From NCBI GenBank assembly GCA_002342665.1, contig DDQK01000026.1:1-64000 (forward strand): DNA of 64,000 nucleotides. Reading direction: 5' to 3'. Shown one piece after another: positions 16,641 to 23,317 of this stretch. The stretch is from Prevotella sp. UBA2444 (GTDB lineage: Bacteria > Bacteroidota > Bacteroidia > Bacteroidales > Bacteroidaceae). Within the stretch, counting starts at the first letter, position 1. The number at the start of each line of letters is the position of its first letter. The position numbers and the translations under genes are program-made. A model generated the notes under the pieces. It was not told the origin of the DNA. It worked only from the letters and a program-made list of their open reading frames with translations, and made no database searches.

Positions 16641-18080
16641 TTATTTCTCAACTTTGTTTCTATGCTGATAGTCATGATAATAGCCCACCTCGACGTTCTC
16701 GAGCACGGCGATGGCATCATCGGTGAGGGCAGCCAGCGAGAAATACTTGGTGAGCAGATACGAAGCCACACCAAACTTGTCGAGTCCCATCAGACGGGCT
16801 GAGAGTGAGGGTGCTATCTCCCCGGGTATGCCGCTCTGGTGCAGGCCTACGACGCCCTGGCTCTTCTCACCGACACGTACGAGGATGATCTTCGTCGTAC
16901 CCACGCCACGGCCTGTCAGATACTGGCCCTCCACCTCCACCTTGTCTGAAGGTATCAGGGGCACACCGCGCCACAGGATGACCTTCGTGCCGAAGAGGTC
17001 TGTCGTCACAGGGGGCACACCGCGCCAAGTACATTCACGCTCAAAGGCTGCGATGGCCCTTGGATGGGCGATGAAGAAGGCCGGTTCCTTCCATACCAGC
17101 GACAGCAGTTCGTCGAGGTCGTCAGGTGTAGGTGCACCATAGCGGGTGGTGATGCGGTAGGCTGGGTTGGCGGCGGCCAGCAGGCCGAACTTCTTGTTGT
17201 TGATGAGTTCCCACTCCTGACGCTCCTTGATGCTCTCGATGCTGAGGCGCAACTGCTCTTCCAACTGGTTGTAGGGATTATTATAGAGGTCACTGACGCG
17301 GGTATGTACCCGTACCACCGTCTGCAGCGTGTTCAGCGAGTACTCCGTGGGATTCTCCTCGTAGTCGATGTAGGTCTCTGGGATGATGTTGTCCTCCTCA
17401 TGGCCTGAGACCAGGTCGATGTGCTTCTCGCCATTGTCATTCACCGAGGCCTTCAGGCGCAGTTGTTTGTCGACGGCCTTGTTGAACGTGTCGCGGAAGT
17501 CGGGCACCTCCTTAATAAACTTGATGAGTTCCTTCAGTTTCAGGCCCAGGAAGACCGTTGGCGTAATGGCCCTGACGGAGACCGTCGATTCCTGCTCGTC
17601 GAGCAAGTCTGCTTCACCGAAATACTCACCGTCACCCAAGAGGGCTATCCGCAGGTCTTCGCCATGAGGACCCTTACTGATAACCTCAGCCTGTCCGCTG
17701 GCCACGATGAAGAAGCGCTGCTTGTCCTTGCCCTCCTCCACGAAGAGTTTATCGACATCCACCTCTTTGGCCTCGAACGAGTTCACCAGACGGTGCAGTA
17801 TCTCGTCGTCGAACTCGGAGAAGAGCGGGATGGCCTTCAGATCCTTGGCCGTAAACGAGGGCTGTCCGTTGACGTATTGGATGGGCAGGCGGTCGTTCTT
17901 GCGGAGTTCCACTTTCGTGCGGTTCACGCGGAAGGTGCCGCCAGAGACCTGCACCCAGGGCAGGAGTTTCAGCAGGAGTCTCGGAGTGATGGAGCCCATC
18001 TGCGGGGCGGTCTTGGTGGTCGTTGCCAGTCGTCTGGCGGTAGCAGTGGTCACACTGCGCTGTAAATTAGAATCTGCCAT
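16641..18080 (-). CDS. Family 2 encapsulin shell protein with CBD-like insert
   Basis: A 479-residue HK97-fold nanocompartment shell protein. The N-terminal arm and E-loop region (residues ~1-75) are followed by a cyclic-nucleotide-binding-like domain (~80-205, with IPLFSEFDDEILHRL, FIVASGQAEV and GEYFGEADLL). The shell domain follows (~230-479, with NLYNNPYNQLEEQLRL-type text, FGLLAAANPAY, RGVPLIPSDK and GVVGLHQSGIPGEI). In CRP-like domains the cassette carries an Arg before the final strand (ERSAWVRA); here the aligned text is ESTVSVRA, so the phosphate-binding Arg is missing. A CBD insert is the mark of family 2B shells. The cargo gene downstream is a cysteine desulfurase. Inferred role: a sulfur-sequestering compartment. 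Confidence 0.92.
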   Translation of the reverse strand: MADSNLQRSVTTATARRLATTTKTAPQMGSITPRLLLKLLPWVQVSGGTFRVNRTKVELRKNDRLPIQYVNGQPSFTAKDLKAIPLFSEFDDEILHRLVNSFEAKEVDVDKLFVEEGKDKQRFFIVASGQAEVISKGPHGEDLRIALLGDGEYFGEADLLDEQESTVSVRAITPTVFLGLKLKELIKFIKEVPDFRDTFNKAVDKQLRLKASVNDNGEKHIDLVSGHEEDNIIPETYIDYEENPTEYSLNTLQTVVRVHTRVSDLYNNPYNQLEEQLRLSIESIKERQEWELINNKKFGLLAAANPAYRITTRYGAPTPDDLDELLSLVWKEPAFFIAHPRAIAAFERECTWRGVPPVTTDLFGTKVILWRGVPLIPSDKVEVEGQYLTGRGVGTTKIILVRVGEKSQGVVGLHQSGIPGEIAPSLSARLMGLDKFGVASYLLTKYFSLAALTDDAIAVLENVEVGYYHDYQHRNKVEK

Positions 18081-18120
18081 AATCGTTTGAGTTTTTTAAT
18101 GTTATACTTATTTTACCTTT

Positions 18121-18345
18121 TTACTTTTTTATCACGACCTTATGCGTCGTGCCCTCCACATGCTCCACGGAGAGCACGTTATACCCCTGTTCCTTGGCAT
18201 TGCGGGGCACGTTGTCGAGGGGCTCGCCCTCACTGAGTAGCACTTCCAGGATGTCGCCCGCCTGAAGTTTCGAGAGTTCGATCTTGGTCTTGACGAAGGT
18301 CATCGGGCAGTGTTCCTTCGTAATGTCTAATGTCTTTGTTGCCAT
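18121..18345 (-). CDS. TusA-like sulfur-carrier protein
   Basis: A 74-residue TusA/SirA family protein. The motif EHCPMTFVKTKIELSKL holds the single persulfide-carrying Cys followed by Pro. It is closely similar to the C-terminal domain of the sulfite reductase fusion at 47.3 kb (ACPMNFVKTKIQLSTM). It sits between the DsrE-like gene and the encapsulin gene and would relay sulfane sulfur to or from the desulfurase. The ATG follows a spacer of AATTGAAA-type units at 18346-18379. Confidence 0.9.
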   Translation of the reverse strand: MATKTLDITKEHCPMTFVKTKIELSKLQAGDILEVLLSEGEPLDNVPRNAKEQGYNVLSVEHVEGTTHKVVIKK

Positions 18346-18379
18346 AACTTCAATTTTTCAATTTTTCAATTCTTCAATT
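18346..18379. repeat. AATTGAAA-type unit repeat spacer
   Basis: On the minus strand, four roughly 9-bp units of AATTGAAAA fill the DsrE-TusA junction, like the other operon spacer repeats. Confidence 0.7.
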
Positions 18380-18859
18380 TTATATAAAGAGCGTCTGTCC
18401 GCCTTCGCTGAGCTGCAGGAACGATGCCACGCCGAGCACGTCCTTCACCTCGGGGATGAAGTCCTCCTTCTTCAGACCGAGCACGTGCATGGCCATCTCA
18501 CAGGCATAGAGGTTGATGCCGAGTGCCTTGGCTGCCTCTACCAGTTCCTCGAGAGTTGCCACATTGTTCTTGCGCATCAGGTAGCGGAATATCTTGGGCC
18601 CGGCCCCAAAGAAGTTGAAGCGGCTTGTGGGTGTCGCAGCGAGACCGCCCATCATGAAGCCGAAGATCTTCGTCAACCAGTTGGAGCCGATGAAGGCCCG
18701 CCCCTGCTTCTGCTTGATGGCATCGAGGCCCCAGAAGGTGAAGAAGATATTCACCTCATAGCCTACGGCTGCCGCGCCCGTACCTAATGTAAATACTGCC
18801 GTCAGTTTGTCGAAATCGCCGCTGAAGGCGATGATGCTTAGTTTCTTGTTTCCTGCCAT
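18380..18859 (-). CDS. DsrE/DsrF/DrsH-like family protein
   Basis: A 159-residue DsrE-like (DsrE2-type) protein: N-terminal KKLSIIAFSGDFDKL, a hydrophobic central segment (IFFTFWGLDAI, FGFMMGGLAA), and the conserved Cys in LYACEMAMHVLGL. DsrE and TusA proteins act together as sulfur-transfer proteins. ATG 18859 is chosen because the promoter box TACCTTTG at 18885-18892 lies just upstream; the longer frame to 18913 would cross it. It is the first gene of the leftward operon with TusA, encapsulin, desulfurase and MetY. Confidence 0.88.
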   Translation of the reverse strand: MAGNKKLSIIAFSGDFDKLTAVFTLGTGAAAVGYEVNIFFTFWGLDAIKQKQGRAFIGSNWLTKIFGFMMGGLAATPTSRFNFFGAGPKIFRYLMRKNNVATLEELVEAAKALGINLYACEMAMHVLGLKKEDFIPEVKDVLGVASFLQLSEGGQTLFI

Positions 18860-18884
18860 AATTTTATACGTTTGAGTCTGGGTG

Positions 18885-18955
18885 CAAAGGTACGGCGGTT
18901 TTGGCACTCCCACAATCGCCTGTTATGGTCATATCACATACCTAACGTTTGGTAT
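18885..18955 (-). promoter_or_regulatory. Promoter and ATACC-N8-GGTAT operator (encapsulin operon)
   Basis: The minus-7 box TACCTTTG occupies 18885-18892. A palindrome ATACC-N8-GGTAT occupies 18938-18955, exactly 45 nt upstream of the TA. An ATTG minus-33-like element lies between. The sequence between operator and promoter also resembles those at 21.4 and 23.0 kb. The site is also upstream of the divergent ThiD/AraC gene, but farther away (79 nt). Confidence 0.75.
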
Positions 18956-19034
18956 TTACTGTTTTTGCCTTATACAAATGGACGATTCCTTTGTCAAAAC
19001 GCGAATTTTATTTTGCTATTTCAGGAAAAATACT

Positions 19035-19042
19035 TTCCTTTG
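19035..19042 (+). promoter_or_regulatory. Minus-7-like box of the ThiD/AraC-PdxST operon
   Basis: TTCCTTTG, a near match to TAnnTTTG, ends 5 bp before the ATG at 19048. Confidence 0.4.
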
Positions 19043-19047
19043 CAGCC

Positions 19048-19938
19048 ATGAACGAAACTAGACCCATATTGACCATCACAGGATCAGACTCAACGAGCGG
19101 ATCAGGTATGCAGGCAGATATCAAGACGATCTCTGAACTGGGCGGCTATGCCGTAACGGCCATTACCAGTATCACGGTACAGACGACCCTCGGCATCCAG
19201 GAGTTCTACGACCTTCCAGCCGAGATAGTCAGCGGACAGATTGATGCCGTGATGAACGATGTACAGCCAGAGGTGGTAAAGATAGGTATGGTACGTACGC
19301 TCGACGTGGTCGATGTGATAGTCCGTGCCCTCCAGAAGTATCGCCCGCGTCACATTGTGTTCGATGCCGTCGTGCTGTCAAGTCAGGGCGACGCCTTGGT
19401 GTCCGACGAGGTGATGCAAGCCGTCCGCCAGCGCCTCTTGCCGCTCTGCACGCTGGTCATCCGGCATGATGAGAAACAGATGCACGGTCTGGCCAACCGT
19501 TATAGCAGTGCGGTAGCCGTCTATCTGAGCAAGGGTGAGACAGTCGAACAAGCCCAGGCATTGGCACGAACATATATGAACACGCAGATTGTGCGCACTG
19601 GTGACCTGCAGGGGAGGGCTTCCGAACTCTATCGTGAATTCCTCGATGCCATCGCTGCACACCTTCACACTAACAACGACGTGCATTTCTATGCTGACAG
19701 CCTGAATGTCAGCAGCCGTTATCTGGCACAGGTCACAAGGCGCATCAGCGGGAAGGCACCCAAGGCGATTATTGATGACTATATGATTCGCGAAATAGAG
19801 TTGCAACTCAACACGACCAACCGGACCATACAGGAGATTGCCTACAGTTGTGGCTTCTCTTCGCAGGCCCACTTAACTAAATTCTTCAAGAAGATGAGAG
19901 GCGTGAGTCCTACATCTTTTAGAAAAGTAAAAAGGTAA
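19048..19938 (+). CDS. ThiD/pyridoxal-kinase-like domain fused to AraC HTH: probable PLP or thiamine-precursor-sensing regulator
   Basis: A 296-residue fusion. The first part resembles HMP-P/pyridoxine kinases (ILTITGSDSTSGSGMQADIKT, YAVTAITSITVQTT). The last ~100 residues are an AraC/XylS HTH (YADSLNVSSRYLAQVTRRISG, TIQEIAYSCGFSSQAHLTKFF). The kinase part is shortened. Where active enzymes have a GTGCT-like anion-hole motif, this protein reads MHGLANRYSSAVAVYLSKG, and much of the preceding region is missing, so catalysis is unlikely. The ATG at 19048 is chosen because the box at 19035-19042 lies directly before it. It is followed by pdxS and pdxT, so a ligand-sensing regulator of PLP synthesis is the best inference. 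Confidence 0.85.
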   Translation: MNETRPILTITGSDSTSGSGMQADIKTISELGGYAVTAITSITVQTTLGIQEFYDLPAEIVSGQIDAVMNDVQPEVVKIGMVRTLDVVDVIVRALQKYRPRHIVFDAVVLSSQGDALVSDEVMQAVRQRLLPLCTLVIRHDEKQMHGLANRYSSAVAVYLSKGETVEQAQALARTYMNTQIVRTGDLQGRASELYREFLDAIAAHLHTNNDVHFYADSLNVSSRYLAQVTRRISGKAPKAIIDDYMIREIELQLNTTNRTIQEIAYSCGFSSQAHLTKFFKKMRGVSPTSFRKVKR

Positions 19939-19958
19939 AAAAGTAAAAAGGTAAAAAC
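19939..19958. repeat. Short AAAAGGTA/AAAAAGTA unit spacer
   Basis: A-rich units of about 8 bp run from the end of the AraC gene to the pdxS start. Confidence 0.6.
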
Positions 19959-20831
19959 ATGCAGAACAGACAAGAACTAAACCGCAACTTGGCTCAGATG
20001 CTGAAAGGCGGAGTGATTATGGACGTGACAACCCCAGAACAGGCCCGTATCGCAGAGGCTGCAGGTGCCTGCGCAGTGATGGCCCTTGAGCGCATCCCAG
20101 CCGATATTCGTGCGGCTGGCGGCGTAAGTCGCATGAGTGATCCAAAGATGATCAAGGGCATCCAGAAAGCTGTAACCATCCCCGTGATGGCTAAGTGCCG
20201 TATCGGTCATATCGCCGAAGCACAGATACTACAGGCCATCGAGATCGACTATATCGACGAGAGTGAGGTGCTCAGCCCGGCAGATAATATCTACCATATA
20301 GACAAGACGAAGTTTGACGTGCCTTTCGTCTGTGGTGCCAAGAACCTGGGCGAGGCCCTGCGCCGTATAGCCGAAGGTGCCACGATGATTCGCACGAAGG
20401 GAGAACCTGGTACAGGTGATGTAGTACAGGCTGTCAGTCACATGCGACTGATGCAGAGCGAGATCCGACGTCTGGTATCCATGAGCGAAGACGAACTTTA
20501 TGAGGCCACTAAGCAGTTGCAGGCGCCCTACGAACAGGTGCGTTATGTCCACGAGAATGGCAAGTTGCCCGTAGTGAACTTTGCGGCAGGCGGCGTAGCC
20601 ACCCCAGCTGATGCGGCACTGATGATGCAGTTAGGGGCAGAGGGCGTGTTCGTGGGTAGCGGTATCTTCAAGAGCGGCAACCCTGCCAAACGGGCCGCCG
20701 CCATCGTGAAGGCCGTCACCAACTACAATGATCCCAAACTGCTGGCTGAACTCTCTGAGGACTTAGGTGAGGCGATGGTTGGCATTAACGAGCAGGAGAT
20801 AGAACTGCTGATGGCAGAACGCGGAAAGTAG
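19959..20831 (+). CDS. pdxS: Pyridoxal 5'-phosphate synthase lyase subunit PdxS
   Basis: A 290-residue TIM-barrel subunit that makes PLP from ribose 5-phosphate, glyceraldehyde 3-phosphate and ammonia from PdxT. Hallmarks: [45 protein letters not shown], the second lysine region [21 protein letters not shown], and [18 protein letters not shown] text ([17 protein letters not shown]). It is slightly short of, but consistent with, the family. It lies between the ThiD/AraC regulator and pdxT, serving the PLP enzymes encoded next door. Confidence 0.97.
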   Translation: MQNRQELNRNLAQMLKGGVIMDVTTPEQARIAEAAGACAVMALERIPADIRAAGGVSRMSDPKMIKGIQKAVTIPVMAKCRIGHIAEAQILQAIEIDYIDESEVLSPADNIYHIDKTKFDVPFVCGAKNLGEALRRIAEGATMIRTKGEPGTGDVVQAVSHMRLMQSEIRRLVSMSEDELYEATKQLQAPYEQVRYVHENGKLPVVNFAAGGVATPADAALMMQLGAEGVFVGSGIFKSGNPAKRAAAIVKAVTNYNDPKLLAELSEDLGEAMVGINEQEIELLMAERGK

Positions 20832-20839
20832 TAGGACCT

Positions 20840-21403
20840 ATGACAATAGCGATATTAGCCCTTCAGGGAGCATTTGCCGAACATGCGCAGATGCTCCACC
20901 GCTTAGGCGTTGAGACCTTTGAGGTGCGCCAGGCCGCCGACTGGCAGCGACCCAAGGATGGCCTGATCATCCCTGGCGGAGAATCGACCACTCAGATGAA
21001 ACTTCTGCGAGAGTTGAGCCTTGAGGGGCCTGTCAGAGAGGCCATCCGCAAGGGACTTCCCGTATTCGGCACATGTGCCGGACTCATCCTGTTGTCCGAA
21101 TCCCATCTCGCCACGATGCAGATGAGTGTCCGCCGTAATGCCTACGGGCGCCAACTGGGCAGCTTTTACACAGAGCAGGATGTGGCAGAAGTCGGGGAGC
21201 ACATTCCGATGACTTTCATCCGCGCGCCATATATTAATAAGGTGTTGTCGCCCGACTGCAGGGTACTGGCAGAGGTCGGCGGACACATCGTGGCTGCCCG
21301 GCAGGGGAATCAGTTGGCGACGGCTTTCCATCCCGAACTGAACGATGATACGCGCTTTCATGAATACTTCCTGTCGATAGTCAGGAAATGGCGGCATACC
21401 TAA
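20840..21403 (+). CDS. pdxT: Pyridoxal 5'-phosphate synthase glutaminase subunit PdxT
   Basis: A 187-residue class I glutamine amidotransferase that feeds ammonia to PdxS. Visible motifs are [15 protein letters not shown], the nucleophile in [11 protein letters not shown], and the His-Glu pair in [17 protein letters not shown]. It starts 8 bp after the pdxS stop. Its stop codon lies inside the ATACC-N8-GGTAT operator of the next unit (21396-21413). Confidence 0.97.
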   Translation: MTIAILALQGAFAEHAQMLHRLGVETFEVRQAADWQRPKDGLIIPGGESTTQMKLLRELSLEGPVREAIRKGLPVFGTCAGLILLSESHLATMQMSVRRNAYGRQLGSFYTEQDVAEVGEHIPMTFIRAPYINKVLSPDCRVLAEVGGHIVAARQGNQLATAFHPELNDDTRFHEYFLSIVRKWRHT

Positions 21404-21466
21404 CTTGTGGTATGCAAAATGCCGCAATTGGGCGATTGTGAGTATGAGATTATCGCCGTACCTTTG
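21396..21466 (+). promoter_or_regulatory. Promoter and ATACC-N8-GGTAT operator (sulfur-carrier operon)
   Basis: The palindrome occupies 21396-21413 and TACCTTTG occupies 21459-21466, a gap of exactly 45 nt. An ATTG element and ATCGCCGTACC context are shared with the 23.0-kb site. Confidence 0.75.
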
Positions 21467-21491
21467 CAGTCGAATTCAAACTCAAACGATT

Positions 21492-21704
21492 ATGGCAAAG
21501 ATTTATGTAAATGGAGACGTGCAGGAAGTAAGCCTGCCGCTCAACGTGAGTGAACTGATCAGTCAGTTGCTGGTAGAGAACCCCGAGATGGTCAGCGTGC
21601 AGGTGAACGAGGAGTTCGCCGAGCGCGACGACTGGGACAGTATCCAGATCAAGGAAGGCGACAAGGTCGATTTCCTGTATTTCATGGGAGGAGGGTCTTT
21701 ATAG
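21492..21704 (+). CDS. ThiS/MoaD-like ubiquitin-fold sulfur carrier with masked C-terminus
   Basis: A 70-residue beta-grasp sulfur carrier. It starts at ATG 21492 (AKIYVNGDVQEVSLPLNVSEL) and ends FMGGGSL. Active ThiS/MoaD proteins end in Gly-Gly, where a thiocarboxylate is formed; here two extra residues (Ser-Leu) follow. Such tails are removed by a JAMM protease in the CysO, QbsE and HcyS systems, and such a protease is encoded two genes downstream. No thiamine or molybdopterin genes are nearby, so a cysteine/homocysteine role is more likely. An upstream extension to 21405 is rejected because it crosses the promoter. Confidence 0.9.
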   Translation: MAKIYVNGDVQEVSLPLNVSELISQLLVENPEMVSVQVNEEFAERDDWDSIQIKEGDKVDFLYFMGGGSL

Positions 21705-21734
21705 TGAATAGTGATAAGTGAATAGTGAATAATT
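21705..21734. repeat. Heptameric spacer (GTGAATA units)
   Basis: About four 7-bp GTGAATA-like units lie between the sulfur carrier and the E1-like gene. Confidence 0.7.
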
Positions 21735-22544
21735 ATGATAGACTTTACTGAAGAACAGATACAGCGCTATTCGCGCCACATATTATTAAAAGATGTAGGC
21801 GTGGAGGGACAAGAGAAGATCATGAACGCCCGAGTGCTCGTGGTGGGGGCTGGCGGACTGGGGGCACCAGTGGCGCTCTACCTCGCTGCGGCAGGCATCG
21901 GAACGATCGGCATCGTGGATGCCGATGTCGTCGACCTGAGCAATCTCCAGCGACAGGTCATCCACTTCACGAAGGACGTAGGCGTGCCGAAGGTGAAGAG
22001 TGCCGAGGAGAAGATCCGGGCCATCAACCCCGACGTGAAGGTAGAGACCTACTATGAGTTCCTCGACTCGTCGAACGCGCTCGACATCATCAAGGAGTAT
22101 GACTTCATCGTCGACGGAACGGACAATTTCCCCGTGAAGTTTCTCATCAACGATGCCTGCGTAATGGCGGGCAAGCCCTTCTCGCATGGCGGCATCCTGC
22201 GTTTCAACGGCCAGACGTTCACCCATCTGCCTGGCACGGCCTGCTACCGATGCATGTTCAAGGAACCGCCTCCCGTAGGAGCCGTTCCCACCTGTTCGCA
22301 GGCTGGTGTGCTGGGGGCTATCGCCGGCATGCTGGGCACCATCCAGGCCGCGGAGACGCTGAAATACTTCACGGGTGTCGGCGAACTGCTGACGAACCGT
22401 CTGCTCACCTTCGATGCCAAGACGATGCAGTTCCGCACGGTGCCGGTAAAGCATCGTGACTCATGCGCCATCTGCGGCTCGAATCCTACCATCGACCACC
22501 TGATAGACTACGAGCAGGCCGCCTGCGACCTCAAAAAACATTGA
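21735..22544 (+). CDS. HesA/MoeB/ThiF-family E1-like adenylyltransferase
   Basis: A 269-residue enzyme that adenylates the C-terminal glycine of a ubiquitin-like sulfur carrier. The nucleotide-binding motif is VLVVGAGGLGAPVALYLAAAG, followed by DADVVDLSNLQRQ. Zinc-binding Cys pairs are CYRCMF and SCAICG. A candidate catalytic Cys lies in AVPTCSQAGVLG. It has no C-terminal rhodanese domain, so sulfur must come from another donor such as TusA or a desulfurase. It lies between the ThiS-like carrier and the JAMM protease, matching the HcyF role in the Wolinella homocysteine pathway (inference). Confidence 0.92.
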   Translation: MIDFTEEQIQRYSRHILLKDVGVEGQEKIMNARVLVVGAGGLGAPVALYLAAAGIGTIGIVDADVVDLSNLQRQVIHFTKDVGVPKVKSAEEKIRAINPDVKVETYYEFLDSSNALDIIKEYDFIVDGTDNFPVKFLINDACVMAGKPFSHGGILRFNGQTFTHLPGTACYRCMFKEPPPVGAVPTCSQAGVLGAIAGMLGTIQAAETLKYFTGVGELLTNRLLTFDAKTMQFRTVPVKHRDSCAICGSNPTIDHLIDYEQAACDLKKH

Positions 22545-22567
22545 ACATTGAAGATTGAACATTGAAG
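22545..22567. repeat. Heptameric spacer (ATTGAAC/ATTGAAG)
   Basis: Four 7-bp units, the same unit as at 10477-10562, precede the JAMM gene. Confidence 0.75.
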
Positions 22568-22966
22568 ATGATTATACCACAGGACATTATAGACGAATTG
22601 ATTGCCCAGGCCCGGCAGGACGCACCCGACGAGACGTGCGGCTACCTGCTGGGCACCAGCGGCCCTGACGGCGATGTAGTCACCGAGAACTACTGGATGG
22701 AAAACATCGACCACTCGCCAGAGCACTTCGCCTTTGCACCCAAGGATCAGTTTGCAGCCCTGCGATACGCCCGAAACAAAGGCCTGAAGATCCTCGCCAA
22801 CTGGCACAGCCATCCGGCCTCTCCCTCGCGCCCCTCGCAGGAAGACCTCCGTCTGGCCAACGACCCCAGTATCCGCTACGCCATCCTCTCGCTCCACGAG
22901 GGCATTCACCTGAACTCCTTCAAAATCCTGAATGGCGAAGTCATAGACAAAGAGGTACATTTGTAA
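22568..22966 (+). CDS. JAMM/Mov34 (M67) metallopeptidase
   Basis: A 132-residue Mec-type JAMM protease. The catalytic Glu is in DETCGYLLG and the zinc motif is NWHSHPASPSRPSQEDL (His-x-His-Pro ... Ser-x-x-Asp). In the CysO/Mec, QbsD and HcyD systems this protein trims residues after the Gly-Gly of the sulfur carrier. The carrier at 21492 has exactly such a tail. The ATG at 22568 is preferred over a TTG at 22562. It is followed by a terminator, so it is the last gene of the three-gene module. Confidence 0.92.
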   Translation: MIIPQDIIDELIAQARQDAPDETCGYLLGTSGPDGDVVTENYWMENIDHSPEHFAFAPKDQFAALRYARNKGLKILANWHSHPASPSRPSQEDLRLANDPSIRYAILSLHEGIHLNSFKILNGEVIDKEVHL

Positions 22967-22973
22967 CTAGAGA

Positions 22974-23012
22974 AATCGCTGGCAGGATACCGTTCCTGTC
23001 AGCGATTTTTGC
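22974..23012 (+). terminator. Intrinsic terminator of the sulfur-carrier operon
   Basis: A hairpin with arms AAATCGCTGGCAGGA and TCCTGTCAGCGATTT (one mismatch) followed by TT and a G. It lies 8 bp after the JAMM stop and just before the next operator. Confidence 0.75.
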
Positions 23013-23016
23013 GCTT

Positions 23017-23087
23017 ATACCATATTTTTGGTATGCAGAATGCCCCATTGGCGGGATTGCAGGTGTGCGGAAATCGCCGTACCTTTG
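23017..23087 (+). promoter_or_regulatory. Promoter and ATACC-N8-GGTAT operator (sulfatase operon)
   Basis: The palindrome occupies 23017-23034 and TACCTTTG occupies 23080-23087, with exactly 45 nt between. The stretch GCAGAATGCC directly after the palindrome resembles GCAAAATGCC at the 21.4-kb site. Confidence 0.75.
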
Positions 23088-23125
23088 CACCCAGAAAGTT
23101 TAATCAATTAAAAATAACAGTAATT

Positions 23126-23317
23126 ATGAAACGAATGTGTAATATGCAGATGCATGGATGTTGTTGCCAAATGATGATGACAATGACAGGAAAGGAAAGG
23201 AGTATATATATAATAGGTACAGAACAAACAACAAAAAAGAAACGATATGAAAAAGATAGCATTAGCCATAGCATTTATACTGAGTCTCAACGCCAGCAAC
23301 GTCTGGGGAATCGGTAA
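23126..23317 (+). CDS. Cys/Met-rich leader peptide, candidate sulfur-amino-acid attenuator
   Basis: The first ATG after the promoter opens a 63-codon frame that begins MKRMCNMQMHGCCCQMMMTM. Eight Met and four Cys, including a Cys-Cys-Cys and a Met-Met-Met run, fall within 20 residues. The rest is basic and unremarkable, and the frame ends 71 nt inside the following binding-protein gene in another frame. Such runs of the regulated amino acid are the mark of attenuator leader peptides, here ahead of a sulfur-scavenging operon. No clear terminator hairpin was seen between the run and 23247, so control by translational coupling or ribosome stalling is more likely than classical attenuation. Confidence 0.5.
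   Translation: MKRMCNMQMHGCCCQMMMTMTGKERSIYIIGTEQTTKKKRYEKDSISHSIYTESQRQQRLGNR

Noticed and set aside
21492..22544. Thiamine (ThiS/ThiF) or molybdopterin (MoaD/MoeB) synthesis genes
   Set aside because: No other thiamine or molybdopterin gene is nearby; the masked C-terminus and JAMM neighbour point to a cysteine/homocysteine pathway.
23009..23125. N-terminal extension of the Cys/Met leader frame
   Set aside because: It would cross the operator and the TACCTTTG promoter box, so the ATG at 23126 is the first translatable start.
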